Positions 52,582-61,148 of a stretch of DNA of 64,000 nucleotides are shown here, piece by piece. The stretch is from JBGMEA01 sp964444065 (GTDB taxonomy: Bacteria; Bacillota; Clostridia; Eubacteriales; Anaerofustaceae), in NCBI GenBank assembly GCA_964444065.1, contig CAYUFL010000005.1, positions 10,460 to 74,459 of the forward strand, given 5' to 3'. Below the pieces are notes generated by a model, which was not told where the DNA came from, ran no database searches, and worked only from the letters and a program-made list of their open reading frames with translations. Positions within the stretch are counted from its first letter, which is position 1. Every line of letters starts with the position of its first letter. Position numbers and translations under genes: made by a program.

Positions 52582-52811
52582 TCATATAATGATGACGCCC
52601 GAAAAACGGTATTTTCAATTCAATGCTGTGAAATTCAATCGATTAATGAAGGGGAGTTTTCTCGTTGTTACAGTGTAAAACTGTGGATCAAAACACAAGA
52701 ATAATTCCTTTTTATTTCAAGTTGTGATACAATAAACTCTAACCATATTTGAGAAAACGACAGATTCAATTTGAGAGAAAACCAGAAATCAATCAGGAAG
52801 ACAGTGATCAT

Positions 52812-54311
52812 ATGACGATTAAGGATATCAAGGCTTATTCGGAGAACACCGATGAAATCAATAAATTGACCGAACTTTGCGTGAAAAACGGTGTCATTGA
52901 CCCTGCACTTTATCCGCAATACGACGTGAAGCGGGGGCTTCGCGATGTGAACGGAAAAGGTGTATTGACAGGCTTGACAGAAATCTCCGAAATTCGCGCG
53001 AACAAAGCAATCGACGGCAAAACCGTACCTTGCGAAGGCAGACTTTACTATCGCGGCATAAATGTGGAAAAACTGGTGGACGGTATCGTAAAAGAAAACA
53101 GATTCGGATTTGAAGAGGTAACGTATCTGTTGCTTTTCGGAGAACTGCCGACCGTCGGCGAACTCGATCAGTTTGAGAGGCTTCTTGCCGAGTATCGCAA
53201 CCTGCCTACGAATTTCGTGCGTGATGTGATTATGAAAGCACCGACGAATGATATGATGAATACGCTCGCNNNNNNNNNNTACCAAGGGGCGGATTTGATT
53301 TGGGAGAAAGAAGCACCAGGGCCAGCTTTTCCCGAAGTCACCATCGGAACACAAACTTGGATGGCCGTCAATTTGGATATTGACGATGGATTAGGTGGGA
53401 TTTATGCTTATGACAACAATGCGAATGATATATCAATACCGAATGTACTGCGTCAGTCATTGCAATTGATTGCCAATTTCCCTTTGCTTTCCGTTTACGG
53501 ATACCAGGCATATAATCATTATATTCTGGGACAAAGCCTTGTGATACACCCGCCTAAATCCAATCTTTCGACTGCTGAAAATATTCTGTATATGCTTCGT
53601 CCTGACAGTCAATACACCGAAGCCGAAGCACGAACGCTCGATATTGCAATGATTCTGCATGCGGAACACGGCGGCGGAAACAATTCAACATTCACAACGC
53701 ATGTGGTTACCTCCAGCGGAACGGATACTTATTCTGCGATCGCAGCGGCGCTCAGTTCGCTCAAAGGTCCGAAGCACGGCGGAGCAAATATCAAAGTCAT
53801 TCAGATGTTTGAAGATATGAAGAAAAATATTTCGGATTGGACGGATGAATCACTGATTCGAAAGTATCTGCACGATGTGCTGAATAAAAAAGCGTTTGAC
53901 AGATCGGGACTGATTTACGGAATGGGACATGCGATTTATTCCCTTACCGACCCGAGAGCTGCATTGCTGAAAGGTTTCGTAAAACAGCTGTCCGAAGAAA
54001 AAGATCTGACCGAAGAATTTCAACTGTATTCTCTTGTCGAGCGTATTGCACCGGAAGTCATTTCGGATGAGCGCAAAATTTATAAGGGCGTCAGCGCAAA
54101 TGTCGATTTTTACAGCGGACTCGTTTATCATCTGCTGGGATTACCGCATGAACTGTACACCCCGATTTTTGCAATCGCACGTATATCCGGGTGGAGTGCA
54201 CATCGCATCGAAGAGCTTGTCAACGATGGGAAGATTATCCGTCCGGCATATGAGAGTGTCGCAAAACGCAGAGATTATGTGCCGATTTCGGAGCGAATGG
54301 AAGTAAAATAA
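52812..54311 (+). CDS. gltA: Citrate synthase, interrupted by a gap and a foreign segment
   Basis: A type I-like citrate synthase condensing oxaloacetate and acetyl-CoA. The native N-terminal part (RANKAIDGKTVPCEGRLYYR) runs to about 53269, and native sequence resumes near 53403 with YAYDNNANDIS, continuing through MILHAEHGGGNNSTFTTH, SSLKGPKHGG and GMGHAIYSLTDPRA. Between them lie ten N and about 41 codons that do not belong to this enzyme. The intact gene would lack that insert. The open frame begins at 52749, but ATG 52812 gives the expected N-terminus (MTIKDIKAY). The terminator at 54323 follows. Confidence 0.9.
   Translation: MTIKDIKAYSENTDEINKLTELCVKNGVIDPALYPQYDVKRGLRDVNGKGVLTGLTEISEIRANKAIDGKTVPCEGRLYYRGINVEKLVDGIVKENRFGFEEVTYLLLFGELPTVGELDQFERLLAEYRNLPTNFVRDVIMKAPTNDMMNTLXXXXYQGADLIWEKEAPGPAFPEVTIGTQTWMAVNLDIDDGLGGIYAYDNNANDISIPNVLRQSLQLIANFPLLSVYGYQAYNHYILGQSLVIHPPKSNLSTAENILYMLRPDSQYTEAEARTLDIAMILHAEHGGGNNSTFTTHVVTSSGTDTYSAIAAALSSLKGPKHGGANIKVIQMFEDMKKNISDWTDESLIRKYLHDVLNKKAFDRSGLIYGMGHAIYSLTDPRAALLKGFVKQLSEEKDLTEEFQLYSLVERIAPEVISDERKIYKGVSANVDFYSGLVYHLLGLPHELYTPIFAIARISGWSAHRIEELVNDGKIIRPAYESVAKRRDYVPISERMEVK
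53270..53279. other. Assembly gap (ten N) inside citrate synthase
   Basis: A placeholder of ten N. The left side ends at the citrate synthase motif NDMMNTLA, which should be followed by a short R-SVLxL segment. Confidence 0.95.
53280..53402 (+). other. Foreign coding segment, probable mis-join (FISUMP-like)
   Basis: The 41 codons after the gap encode GADLIWEKEAPGPAFPEV and then TIGTQTWMAVNLDIDDGLGG, which match the Fibrobacter-type major paralogous (FISUMP) domain, not citrate synthase. Both families have a YAYDNN-like string, so the join lies in the shared TATGCTTATGACAACAA (53403-53419). This fits an assembler crossing between two genes at a short identical stretch. Confidence 0.75.
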
Positions 54312-54322
54312 ACGGATTATCA

Positions 54323-54354
54323 AACGGATGTCATACCAGTCATCCGTTTTTTTC
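54323..54354 (+). terminator. Terminator after citrate synthase
   Basis: Stem AAACGGATG/CATCCGTTT with T run. Confidence 0.9.
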
Positions 54355-54454
54355 TGCCTTATGTTGAAGTTTATGATACAAAAGATCATGCATTGCAGAC
54401 ATTTCTCATAATCACGTCCGTACAAGAGATTGGTGTTCGTAATTCGTGGTGTTA

Positions 54455-54483
54455 TTGACATTTTGCGACAGTTCCGTTATTAT
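54455..54483 (+). promoter_or_regulatory. Promoter of the multi-PAS GGDEF gene
   Basis: Consensus TTGACA (54455-54460), 17-base spacer, TATTAT (54478-54483). Confidence 0.8.
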
Positions 54484-54561
54484 GAAAATGGTAAAAGCAA
54501 CAATTAATACAAAATATTACATATTGCTGACAGGACTGACTTGTGCGGCAGGAGATAGAAA

Positions 54562-56865
54562 ATGGAAATTAGGAATATGACGAAAGCGGATTTGCTCGCA
54601 AAGATTGATGCATTGAATTTAAGGATAAAGCAGTTGAATGCATCCGAAACAGAGTGCTCTAAAACGGATTCCGAGTCGTTGCAATCCGAACAACGGATTC
54701 CGCATATTTGCAGCTCCGTACCGATCGGTCTGGTGATAAGCAATTTGCAAGGAGACATCCTCAGCGCAAATCAAGCAATACTGGATTTGTTGGAGTTTTC
54801 GCCGGATGAAGCGAAAACGATGAATATCATTGATTTTTACACGCATCAAGAGGATCGTTTGCGCTTACTGGATTTATTGAAAGAAGAAAACCGTGTTTTT
54901 GATTTTCGAACAACAATAAACAAAAAAAATGGCGGCACCATTATGGTATTGCTGAATGCGGATTTTATCGATTTCGACAACGGGAAAGCGCTTTTAACTT
55001 CGGTTCTGGATATCGGGTGGTTTGAAAAAAATCAAGCGGAGCTCAGACAATCGGAGTCTGAATATCGCCTGCTGTTCAGCAATGCGCCGATCGGCATTAC
55101 GGTTACTGACGTTAAAGGGGAGTTGATTGCCAGCAATCAGGCGATACATGAATTGTTGGGATATAACACTGATGAACTGAAAAACATCAATGTGAATGAT
55201 TTTTATTCAAATGCATCCGAGAGACATCATTTGATGAAAATCATGGAAAAAACGGGTTTTGTTCGGGATTTTGAAGCAAGATTCAAACACAGGAACGGCA
55301 GTTTGATCACCGTGCTGATCAACGCAGATTTGATCGACTATAAAGGTCATCATCAGGCGCTGCTGACTTCCATACGCAGCATTACGAATTTAAAACAGGT
55401 CGAATCAGAATTAACGAAAGAACGTGATTTTATCAGTGCGATTCTGGATATTACCGCGTCACTTGTCATGGTCATCAATCGCGAAGGCATGCTGACCCGA
55501 TGCAACCGTGCCTGCGAGCTGTTGTCAGGATATACTTTTTCGGAACTCGAATCAAAACCGATATGGGAGATTTTTCCGAATGATGTGCAACTGACGAAAG
55601 ATCGATTCGGCAAAGCAATCGAAGGTTATTATCCAATGACTCATGAAGCAATATGGCGCACAAAAAATGGGGATAATCGTCTGATCTCATGGACAAACAC
55701 TGTGATGCTCAATGAAACGGATCAAATCAATTATATCATTGCTACCGGGATTGATATCACACATCAGCGGCGTTCCGAGATAGAGCTGCAAAAAGCAAAT
55801 TTACGATTATTGTCCTGGGTAGATGAATTGGAAGAACGGACCGCTGAAATGAATCAAATGAGCGAAATGGGCGATCAGCTTCAGGGGTGTGAAACCGTAA
55901 TAGAAGCATGTGCGATCGGTGCTCAGTACATTCAGCAGATATTTCCCGGGAGTAACGGAAGCATTTATTTGATCAATGCTTCAAAAAAACTGGCTGAATC
56001 TGTCGAAATGTGGGGGAATTTAAGCCTAATGGAACATTCTTTTGTTCCGACAGATTGTTGGGCGATTCGCCGCAGTAAGGCACATATTATTGATGAGACG
56101 CATAACGGGCTGCGGTGCGAACATGTCATCGGACCCAAGCATGGTGAATATCTATGTTTCCCGATGATGGCAAACGGTGAAACAATCGGGATCTTATATC
56201 TTAATTTTATTATGACAATGAAACATGAACAAAGCGAAACAACGACCAAATCCTACAGCGAAAATAAAATGCAGTTGGCAATCACCGTGGCGGAACATTT
56301 AACACTTTCGTTATTAAATATCAGGCTGAGAGAAACACTCCGACATCAGTCAATGCATGATGTGCTGACGGGGTTGTACAATCGCCGTTATATGCAAAGC
56401 TCTCTCGAGAGAGAACTTGCACGGGCGAAATATGATAATAAACCGATTGGCATGATCATGTTTGACGTTGACCATTTCAAAGAATTTAATGATGTCTCCG
56501 GGCATGATGCAGGGGATGCTCTGCTGCGGGAGCTTGGGGAATTGCTGAAAAATGCGGTTCGCGAAGGCGGTATTGCTTCGCGTTACGGCGGCGATGAGTT
56601 TGTAATCATTCTTCCCGGTGCCAATCTGGAGGTAACGAAGCTTCGTGCAGAAAAACTGCGGGAAAGAGTAAAAAAACTTTCCGTATTGCATCGTTCCAAA
56701 CCACTTGGGGCATGCAGCATATCGGTTGGCGTCGCAGCATTTCCCGTACATGGAACAACAGGCGAAGAACTGCTGAAAAATGCTGATTTGGCATTGTATG
56801 ATGCAAAAAATCAAGGAAGAGATCGCGTTGCAACCGCATCATTATCTAAAAAAAACGGGAAATAA
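54562..56865 (+). CDS. PAS-PAS-PAS-GAF-GGDEF diguanylate cyclase
   Basis: A 767-residue cytoplasmic protein. After a short coiled coil come two similar PAS domains (about 50-155, VPIGLVISNLQGDILSANQA; about 170-280, APIGITVTDVKGELIASNQA), a third PAS (about 290-410, MVINREGMLTRCNRACELL), a GAF domain (about 430-590) and GGDEF (about 600-760; DVDHFKEFNDVSGHDAGDA, SRYGGDEFVIIL intact). The first two PAS domains are clearly duplicated. It should make cyclic di-GMP in response to several inputs. AGGAGAT precedes the ATG, and a consensus promoter lies 79 bases upstream. Confidence 0.93.
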   Translation: MEIRNMTKADLLAKIDALNLRIKQLNASETECSKTDSESLQSEQRIPHICSSVPIGLVISNLQGDILSANQAILDLLEFSPDEAKTMNIIDFYTHQEDRLRLLDLLKEENRVFDFRTTINKKNGGTIMVLLNADFIDFDNGKALLTSVLDIGWFEKNQAELRQSESEYRLLFSNAPIGITVTDVKGELIASNQAIHELLGYNTDELKNINVNDFYSNASERHHLMKIMEKTGFVRDFEARFKHRNGSLITVLINADLIDYKGHHQALLTSIRSITNLKQVESELTKERDFISAILDITASLVMVINREGMLTRCNRACELLSGYTFSELESKPIWEIFPNDVQLTKDRFGKAIEGYYPMTHEAIWRTKNGDNRLISWTNTVMLNETDQINYIIATGIDITHQRRSEIELQKANLRLLSWVDELEERTAEMNQMSEMGDQLQGCETVIEACAIGAQYIQQIFPGSNGSIYLINASKKLAESVEMWGNLSLMEHSFVPTDCWAIRRSKAHIIDETHNGLRCEHVIGPKHGEYLCFPMMANGETIGILYLNFIMTMKHEQSETTTKSYSENKMQLAITVAEHLTLSLLNIRLRETLRHQSMHDVLTGLYNRRYMQSSLERELARAKYDNKPIGMIMFDVDHFKEFNDVSGHDAGDALLRELGELLKNAVREGGIASRYGGDEFVIILPGANLEVTKLRAEKLRERVKKLSVLHRSKPLGACSISVGVAAFPVHGTTGEELLKNADLALYDAKNQGRDRVATASLSKKNGK

Positions 56866-57019
56866 AAAGCCATATGTATTGATGGCATGCTTCCGATTTT
56901 TCGTGTGAAGCGGTTGATCAGTGTAACCGTGTGTACCACATGCTGTCTCTGCGCGTTTTCGGCGGCAGTGTCGTTTGTGTATGCGAAAAATAATTATTAT
57001 TAAGCTGATTCATGTTGAC
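56866..57019. other. Intergenic stretch before the NiCo transcript
   Basis: No gene, clear terminator or repeat seen between the multi-PAS gene and the promoter at 57020. Confidence 0.5.
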
Positions 57020-57048
57020 TTGACAGAACAGCAAATTTTGTGTATGAT
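57020..57048 (+). promoter_or_regulatory. Promoter of the NiCo-riboswitch transcript
   Basis: Consensus TTGACA (57020-57025), 17-base spacer, TATGAT (57043-57048). Transcription would start near 57055. Confidence 0.85.
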
Positions 57049-57109
57049 GAAAAAAATCTCTTTGCACTGCAAAACCATTCTCCGATCTTTACAGAATGCG
57101 CAAACTACA

Positions 57110-57202
57110 GTACAAACTGAGCAGGCGATGATCGGTTGATCATGGGGCCGGGTTACAAATGTAACAGCAGATCGCACGTATGCATCTGTGGGACAGTAGT
57201 AT
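57110..57202 (+). promoter_or_regulatory. NiCo (czcD) riboswitch
   Basis: A four-way-junction RNA that senses Ni2+ and Co2+. Conserved core: GCAGGC (57121-57126), GCCGGG (57147-57152), AACAG and GGGACAG (57190-57196). Helices: P1 ACTG/CAGT and GTAC/GTAT; P2 ATGATC/GATCAT; P3 GTTAC/GTAAC; P4 CAGAT/ATCTG. These agree closely with my memory of the crystallised Erysipelotrichaceae NiCo aptamer. It lies 79 bases before a cation-efflux gene, the standard context. Confidence 0.9.
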
Positions 57203-57222
57203 GTTTCATAGGTGTATTTTTT
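57193..57222 (+). terminator. Regulated terminator of the NiCo riboswitch
   Basis: ACA/TGT and TATG/CATA pairs around a TTT loop, followed by six T. Its 5-prime arm overlaps the 3-prime strand of P1, so metal binding would prevent it and allow read-through. Confidence 0.6.
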
Positions 57223-57280
57223 ATATCGGAGAGGAATTGACTCAAACGCAAAGTGATACGTTACGAAAGTGAGAATCTCT

Positions 57281-58459
57281 ATGACGAATTTGCTTGTCAG
57301 ATTGTTTGTCAAGGACTATGAAAATACCGGAAGTATTAGCGTGCGAACGGCATACGGCGTGATGTCGGGGATGGTCGGTATCTGCTGTAATTTATTGCTT
57401 TTTGGCATTAAAATCACCATCGGACTGTTGATCGGCAGTATTTCGGTAACAGCCGATGCATTCAATAACTTATCGGATGCCGGTTCCTCTATTATCAGTT
57501 TAATCGGGGTGAAACTCGCGAAACGTCCCGCCGATCAGGAACATCCTTTCGGACACGGACGATATGAGTATATTTCGGCATTTATCATTGCGATTGTTAT
57601 CTTGCTTGTCGGCTTTTCTCTTGCGCAGGAATCCTTTCAGAAAATACTGCATCCGCAGGTGCTTGGCTTCAGCTGGGTGATGGTTGCGATTTTGAGCGCA
57701 TCTGTTTTTCTGAAACTATGGATGTCTTTGTTTAACAAGAATCTTGCCAAGCGGATCAATTCCAATATTATGAAGGCGACTTCTGCGGATTCCCTTAACG
57801 ATGCGGTTGTCACAACAGTGACGATATGCTCTATTGTGATCGGTAAACTGGCGAATGTTTCCATTGACGGATGGATGGGACTTGCGGTTTCGCTGTTTGT
57901 TATGTATTCGGGCTTTAATATTGCGAAGGTTGCGCTGATGCCGCTGCTCGGAGAAGCCGCAGACAAACAAGTGCATGATCGGATTACAGAAAAAGTCGAA
58001 AGCTATCCGGGGATCGTCGGCAGCCATGATTTGATTGCACATAATTACGGGCCTTCTCATACGATGGCAACCATTCATGTGGAAGTGGCAAACAATTCCA
58101 ATCTGGAACAGATTCATGAAGTCATTGATCAGATTGAACGGGATGTGCTGCGCGAAATGGGTATCTTCCTTGTCATTCACATGGATCCGGTGGAAATCAA
58201 CGATCAAAAAGTGTTGCATCAAAAAAACATGGTTATTTCGATTGTCAGAGAATTGGAACCAAAAGCAGACGTGCATGATTTTCGGGTGGTCAACGGAGAG
58301 CATTCCGTCAATCTGATTTTCGATCTTGTTGTGCCGTATGCTTATCACGAATCGCAGGAATGTGAATTGCTGGAAAAAATTACGGAACGAATCCAGATCG
58401 AGGATCCGCGCTGTCACTGTGTGGTTACGGTTGAGAAAAACTACGTTGCGGGGTTGTAA
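57281..58459 (+). CDS. Cation diffusion facilitator exporter (probable Ni/Co efflux)
   Basis: A 392-residue CDF-family metal/proton antiporter with six membrane segments and a C-terminal cytoplasmic domain longer than in FieF. Metal-site motifs: ADAFNNLSDAG in helix 2 and ADSLNDAVVT in helix 5; HPFGHGRYEY lies between helices 2 and 3. The upstream NiCo riboswitch indicates that nickel or cobalt is exported. The extended C-terminal part (about 295-390) includes ELEPKADVHDFRVVNGEH, with extra His and Asp residues. ATG 57281 follows GTGAG; a GTG at 57269 is also in frame. Confidence 0.93.
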   Translation: MTNLLVRLFVKDYENTGSISVRTAYGVMSGMVGICCNLLLFGIKITIGLLIGSISVTADAFNNLSDAGSSIISLIGVKLAKRPADQEHPFGHGRYEYISAFIIAIVILLVGFSLAQESFQKILHPQVLGFSWVMVAILSASVFLKLWMSLFNKNLAKRINSNIMKATSADSLNDAVVTTVTICSIVIGKLANVSIDGWMGLAVSLFVMYSGFNIAKVALMPLLGEAADKQVHDRITEKVESYPGIVGSHDLIAHNYGPSHTMATIHVEVANNSNLEQIHEVIDQIERDVLREMGIFLVIHMDPVEINDQKVLHQKNMVISIVRELEPKADVHDFRVVNGEHSVNLIFDLVVPYAYHESQECELLEKITERIQIEDPRCHCVVTVEKNYVAGL

Positions 58460-58512
58460 TTCATCCGATGTTTGCGGTATGATCCCTATAGATATGTATA
58501 TCGAAAGCCGGG

Positions 58513-59661
58513 ATGGATATGGGAAATTTATTCGACTATTTAAAATGGAGAGGTGATTTGAGCTTCGAGCGGGACAGCTTCAACGAAGTTGACAATCTGC
58601 TCTTGTCACAACTGATCTATCTTCCGTTGGAAAACATTGTTTCGAAAGAGTTCGGCGGGAAGGGAATTGCGCTGTCTGCATTGGAAGCAGAGCTGGTTGC
58701 CCACCGTACGCATGGTTTTGCCAAAACGCGTGATCAAAAAACAATACAACTGAATAAATTGCTCTTATTGGCGGCAAACACGAAACGATTCGGCAACGTC
58801 ACGATCAGCGGGTTTCGCAGCATCCTTGACCCCGAGCTGTCCGAACAATTTTGTGCGGGGGTGTTTTCTTTGTCTTCCAGTCTGCACTATGTTGCATTTC
58901 GCGGCACCGGAGATACACTGATCGGCTGGAAAGAGGATTTCATGATGAGTTTCCGCAAGGAAGTCCCTGCGCAGCACCGGGCAGTGGGGTATGCCAATGA
59001 AGCGTTATCCAAGTTGAAGGGGAGATTTATTTTTGGCGGACATTCCAAGGGTGGGAATCTGGCAGTCTATGCTGCAATGAATCTGAAGCGATCATACCAG
59101 AGAAAGATCATTGCGGTCTACAACAATGACGGACCGGGATTCCAGCCGGATGTGCTTGCAACGGAAGGATATCGGAATTTGCGCGAAAAGATCAATACCT
59201 ACATGCCGCAGTCGTCCATTGTCGGTATTATGCTGGAACACAGCGAAGATTATTCTGTTGTGAGCAGTACGAACTCCGGAGCGAAACAGCACAAAGCACT
59301 CTCGTGGGAAGTGATCGGAACGCACTTTTCCTATGAGAAAGAACTGACAAAGAACAGCCGCACGCTGGATGTCACATTGCGATCATGGCTCGGGCAGATA
59401 CCGGATGAGCAAAAAGAGCAGTTTATTGATGCTGTTTTTGAGATTCTGAAAAAAACCGGTGCGCAGACACTGACTGAACTTTCCGAGCGTCGTCTGAAAA
59501 AGGCAGATTTGATCATAAAGACATATAAAACATTGGATGTGCAGACACAGGCATTGCTGAAGAATGTTATCGTCATGTTTTTTAAAGAGAAGAAAAAAAT
59601 ACAGAAAGAATTGAGTGCGAAGCCGATCGTGCATGCCGCAACAATCAAAAAACAGGTGTAA
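58513..59661 (+). CDS. DUF2974 (Mbeg1-like) alpha/beta-hydrolase, copy 2
   Basis: A 382-residue paralogue of the protein at 8633-9778. It shares the N-terminal pattern (NEVDNLLLSQLIYLPLENIV), YVAFRGTGDTLIGWKEDF, the nucleophile elbow GGHSKGGNLAVYAA (Ser178) and NDGPGFQPDV. The C-terminus ends in a basic stretch. It may start at 58513 or at ATG 58519; both follow weak ribosome sites. TATGAT in a TTTGCGGTATGAT context lies about 35 bases upstream. A hairpin terminator follows. Confidence 0.85.
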   Translation: MDMGNLFDYLKWRGDLSFERDSFNEVDNLLLSQLIYLPLENIVSKEFGGKGIALSALEAELVAHRTHGFAKTRDQKTIQLNKLLLLAANTKRFGNVTISGFRSILDPELSEQFCAGVFSLSSSLHYVAFRGTGDTLIGWKEDFMMSFRKEVPAQHRAVGYANEALSKLKGRFIFGGHSKGGNLAVYAAMNLKRSYQRKIIAVYNNDGPGFQPDVLATEGYRNLREKINTYMPQSSIVGIMLEHSEDYSVVSSTNSGAKQHKALSWEVIGTHFSYEKELTKNSRTLDVTLRSWLGQIPDEQKEQFIDAVFEILKKTGAQTLTELSERRLKKADLIIKTYKTLDVQTQALLKNVIVMFFKEKKKIQKELSAKPIVHAATIKKQV

Positions 59662-59689
59662 ATAATACAATATAAAACGATGCAGTGCG

Positions 59690-59722
59690 GCAGTCGTTCG
59701 CTTAAACGGACGATTGCTGTTT
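59690..59722 (+). terminator. Terminator after DUF2974 copy 2
   Basis: An 11-base stem with two wobble pairs (59690-59700 with 59707-59717) and a short T run. Confidence 0.65.
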
Positions 59723-59856
59723 CAGGGTTCTTTCCAATGATGTGAGGCGATTGCATTTTCAATCATTTATAAGGTTTATGATGTTGAATCAAATAGTTCC
59801 CGACACTTTTTTATTGCTCAAAAAAAAGAAAATAAGAAAGCTGATCTTGTTTATTC

Positions 59857-59885
59857 TTGCGTGAAAACAATCTTTTCTGTATAAT
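59857..59885 (+). promoter_or_regulatory. Promoter of the YidC-like gene
   Basis: TTGCGT (59857-59862), 17-base spacer, TATAAT (59880-59885). The rest of 59723-59949 shows no gene. Confidence 0.75.
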
Positions 59886-59949
59886 GAAATCTAAACGCAC
59901 GCTATCCGCAATGTACGGAGAAGTGTCGGAATCAGAATAGGAGATACTT

Positions 59950-60651
59950 ATGAACGGAATATTGGAAGGGTTCGGTCTGATGCTTAAGTCTGCCAGTCTC
60001 GATTCAGGGAATTGGGGTTATGCGATTTTGGTGATGGCTGTAATCATTAAGTTGGCTACATATATTATGACGCAGCACGAAATAAGAACACTTCAGCTTA
60101 CACCGATTTTAAAACCGAAATTTGATGCCATAGAGAAAAGGCATAAAAATAACAAAGACGAAAAAATGAAGGAAATACTTGTTCTCGGCAAACAGAGCGG
60201 GTATAAGATGTTCGCAGGCATCGGCAATGTGGTTGCCCAGATTGTTATTATGGGCGTCATCGCATGGACGTTCTTTTATCACGGATTGTTTCTGTCAGAG
60301 GAATTGTCGTTGCAGTTTCTTTGGATGAAAGATATCAGCATTGCACCGTTTCAGATACTGCTTCAGAATAATGAATCAACCTTGTATTCTTTTTTATACT
60401 CGATGATTTTGCCTGTATGTTCCTATGTTATGTACCACTTTATGTCACAGTATATTGCGGCACATTCGTTGATTGATAAAACATCACAGCAAAAATGGCT
60501 GAAACTTGGTATCATTGTGTTGTCAATTATGACCCCTCAGGCTGTTGGCCTTTACCTTGCGACCCTTATTTTGACGACGCTGATTCAGTATGCGGCTGTC
60601 TTGAAATTTTCGCCGCTTTCGCCGAAAGATTATGAAGATTTCACCAAATAG
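59950..60651 (+). CDS. YidC/Oxa1-like membrane insertase, stand-alone
   Basis: A 233-residue protein with about five membrane segments. After the first helix comes the cytoplasmic loop typical of YidC (QLTPILKPKFDAIEKRHKNN ... EILVLGKQSGY), then the conserved hydrophobic core. A conserved Arg in the first core helix is not obvious; the basic loop follows directly. It is not in the usual rnpA-yidC-jag locus, so it is probably a second copy with a special client. AGGAGA precedes the ATG. A DUF1801 gene follows within 40 bases. Confidence 0.8.
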   Translation: MNGILEGFGLMLKSASLDSGNWGYAILVMAVIIKLATYIMTQHEIRTLQLTPILKPKFDAIEKRHKNNKDEKMKEILVLGKQSGYKMFAGIGNVVAQIVIMGVIAWTFFYHGLFLSEELSLQFLWMKDISIAPFQILLQNNESTLYSFLYSMILPVCSYVMYHFMSQYIAAHSLIDKTSQQKWLKLGIIVLSIMTPQAVGLYLATLILTTLIQYAAVLKFSPLSPKDYEDFTK

Positions 60652-60689
60652 AGGAGTTTAAGGGTGATATAGGAGTTTAAGGGTGATAT
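60652..60689 (+). repeat. Perfect 19-base tandem duplication carrying the ribosome site
   Basis: AGGAGTTTAAGGGTGATAT occurs twice in direct succession (60652-60670 and 60671-60689), starting inside the stop codon context of the YidC-like gene and ending one base before the GTG of the next gene. Confidence 0.97.
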
Positions 60690-60690
60690 C

Positions 60691-61065
60691 GTGAATGACA
60701 ATGTCGATCTAATTCAAACAATCGATGCATATATTCTTACATTTCCTCTCGAAGTGCAGGAGAGACTGCAATTGCTGCGCAAATGGATTTCCGCCTGCGC
60801 ACCCGAGGCATCCGAGAAGATCAGTTACGGGATACCGACATTTTATTTCCGCGGCAATTTGATTCATTTTGCTGCATTTAAGCACCATATCGGACTGTAT
60901 CCGGGTGATGATGGGGTTGCGCATTTTCGAGAGAGATTGATCGCAGAGGGGTATCATATATCAAAAGGGACCATACAATTTCCAAATAATGTGCCGATTT
61001 CCAAAGATATCGTCATGGATATCGTGAAATACCGTTATGCGCAGCAAAAGAACGTAAGAGAATAA
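60691..61065 (+). CDS. DUF1801 (YdhG/YdeI-like) protein
   Basis: A 124-residue DUF1801 protein: APEASEKISYGIPTFYF, FAAFKHHIGLYPGDDG and KGTIQFPNNVPIS are the family blocks. These proteins share a fold with frataxin-like YdhG proteins and have no assigned activity. It starts with GTG; AAGGG from the duplicated 19-base element is 7 bases upstream. It is co-transcribed with the YidC-like gene and closed by a strong terminator. Confidence 0.9.
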   Translation: MNDNVDLIQTIDAYILTFPLEVQERLQLLRKWISACAPEASEKISYGIPTFYFRGNLIHFAAFKHHIGLYPGDDGVAHFRERLIAEGYHISKGTIQFPNNVPISKDIVMDIVKYRYAQQKNVRE

Positions 61066-61085
61066 TGAACCGGTGATAAACGAAA

Positions 61086-61117
61086 GAAAGCAGACACAAC
61101 GCGTCTGCTTTCTTTTT
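61086..61117. terminator. Terminator between convergent genes
   Basis: Perfect ten-base stem GAAAGCAGAC/GTCTGCTTTC followed by five T on the plus strand; it may also serve the chemoreceptor gene. Confidence 0.88.
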
Positions 61118-61148
61118 GAATCATGTTTCTCAGTCGGGCAGAAGAATA

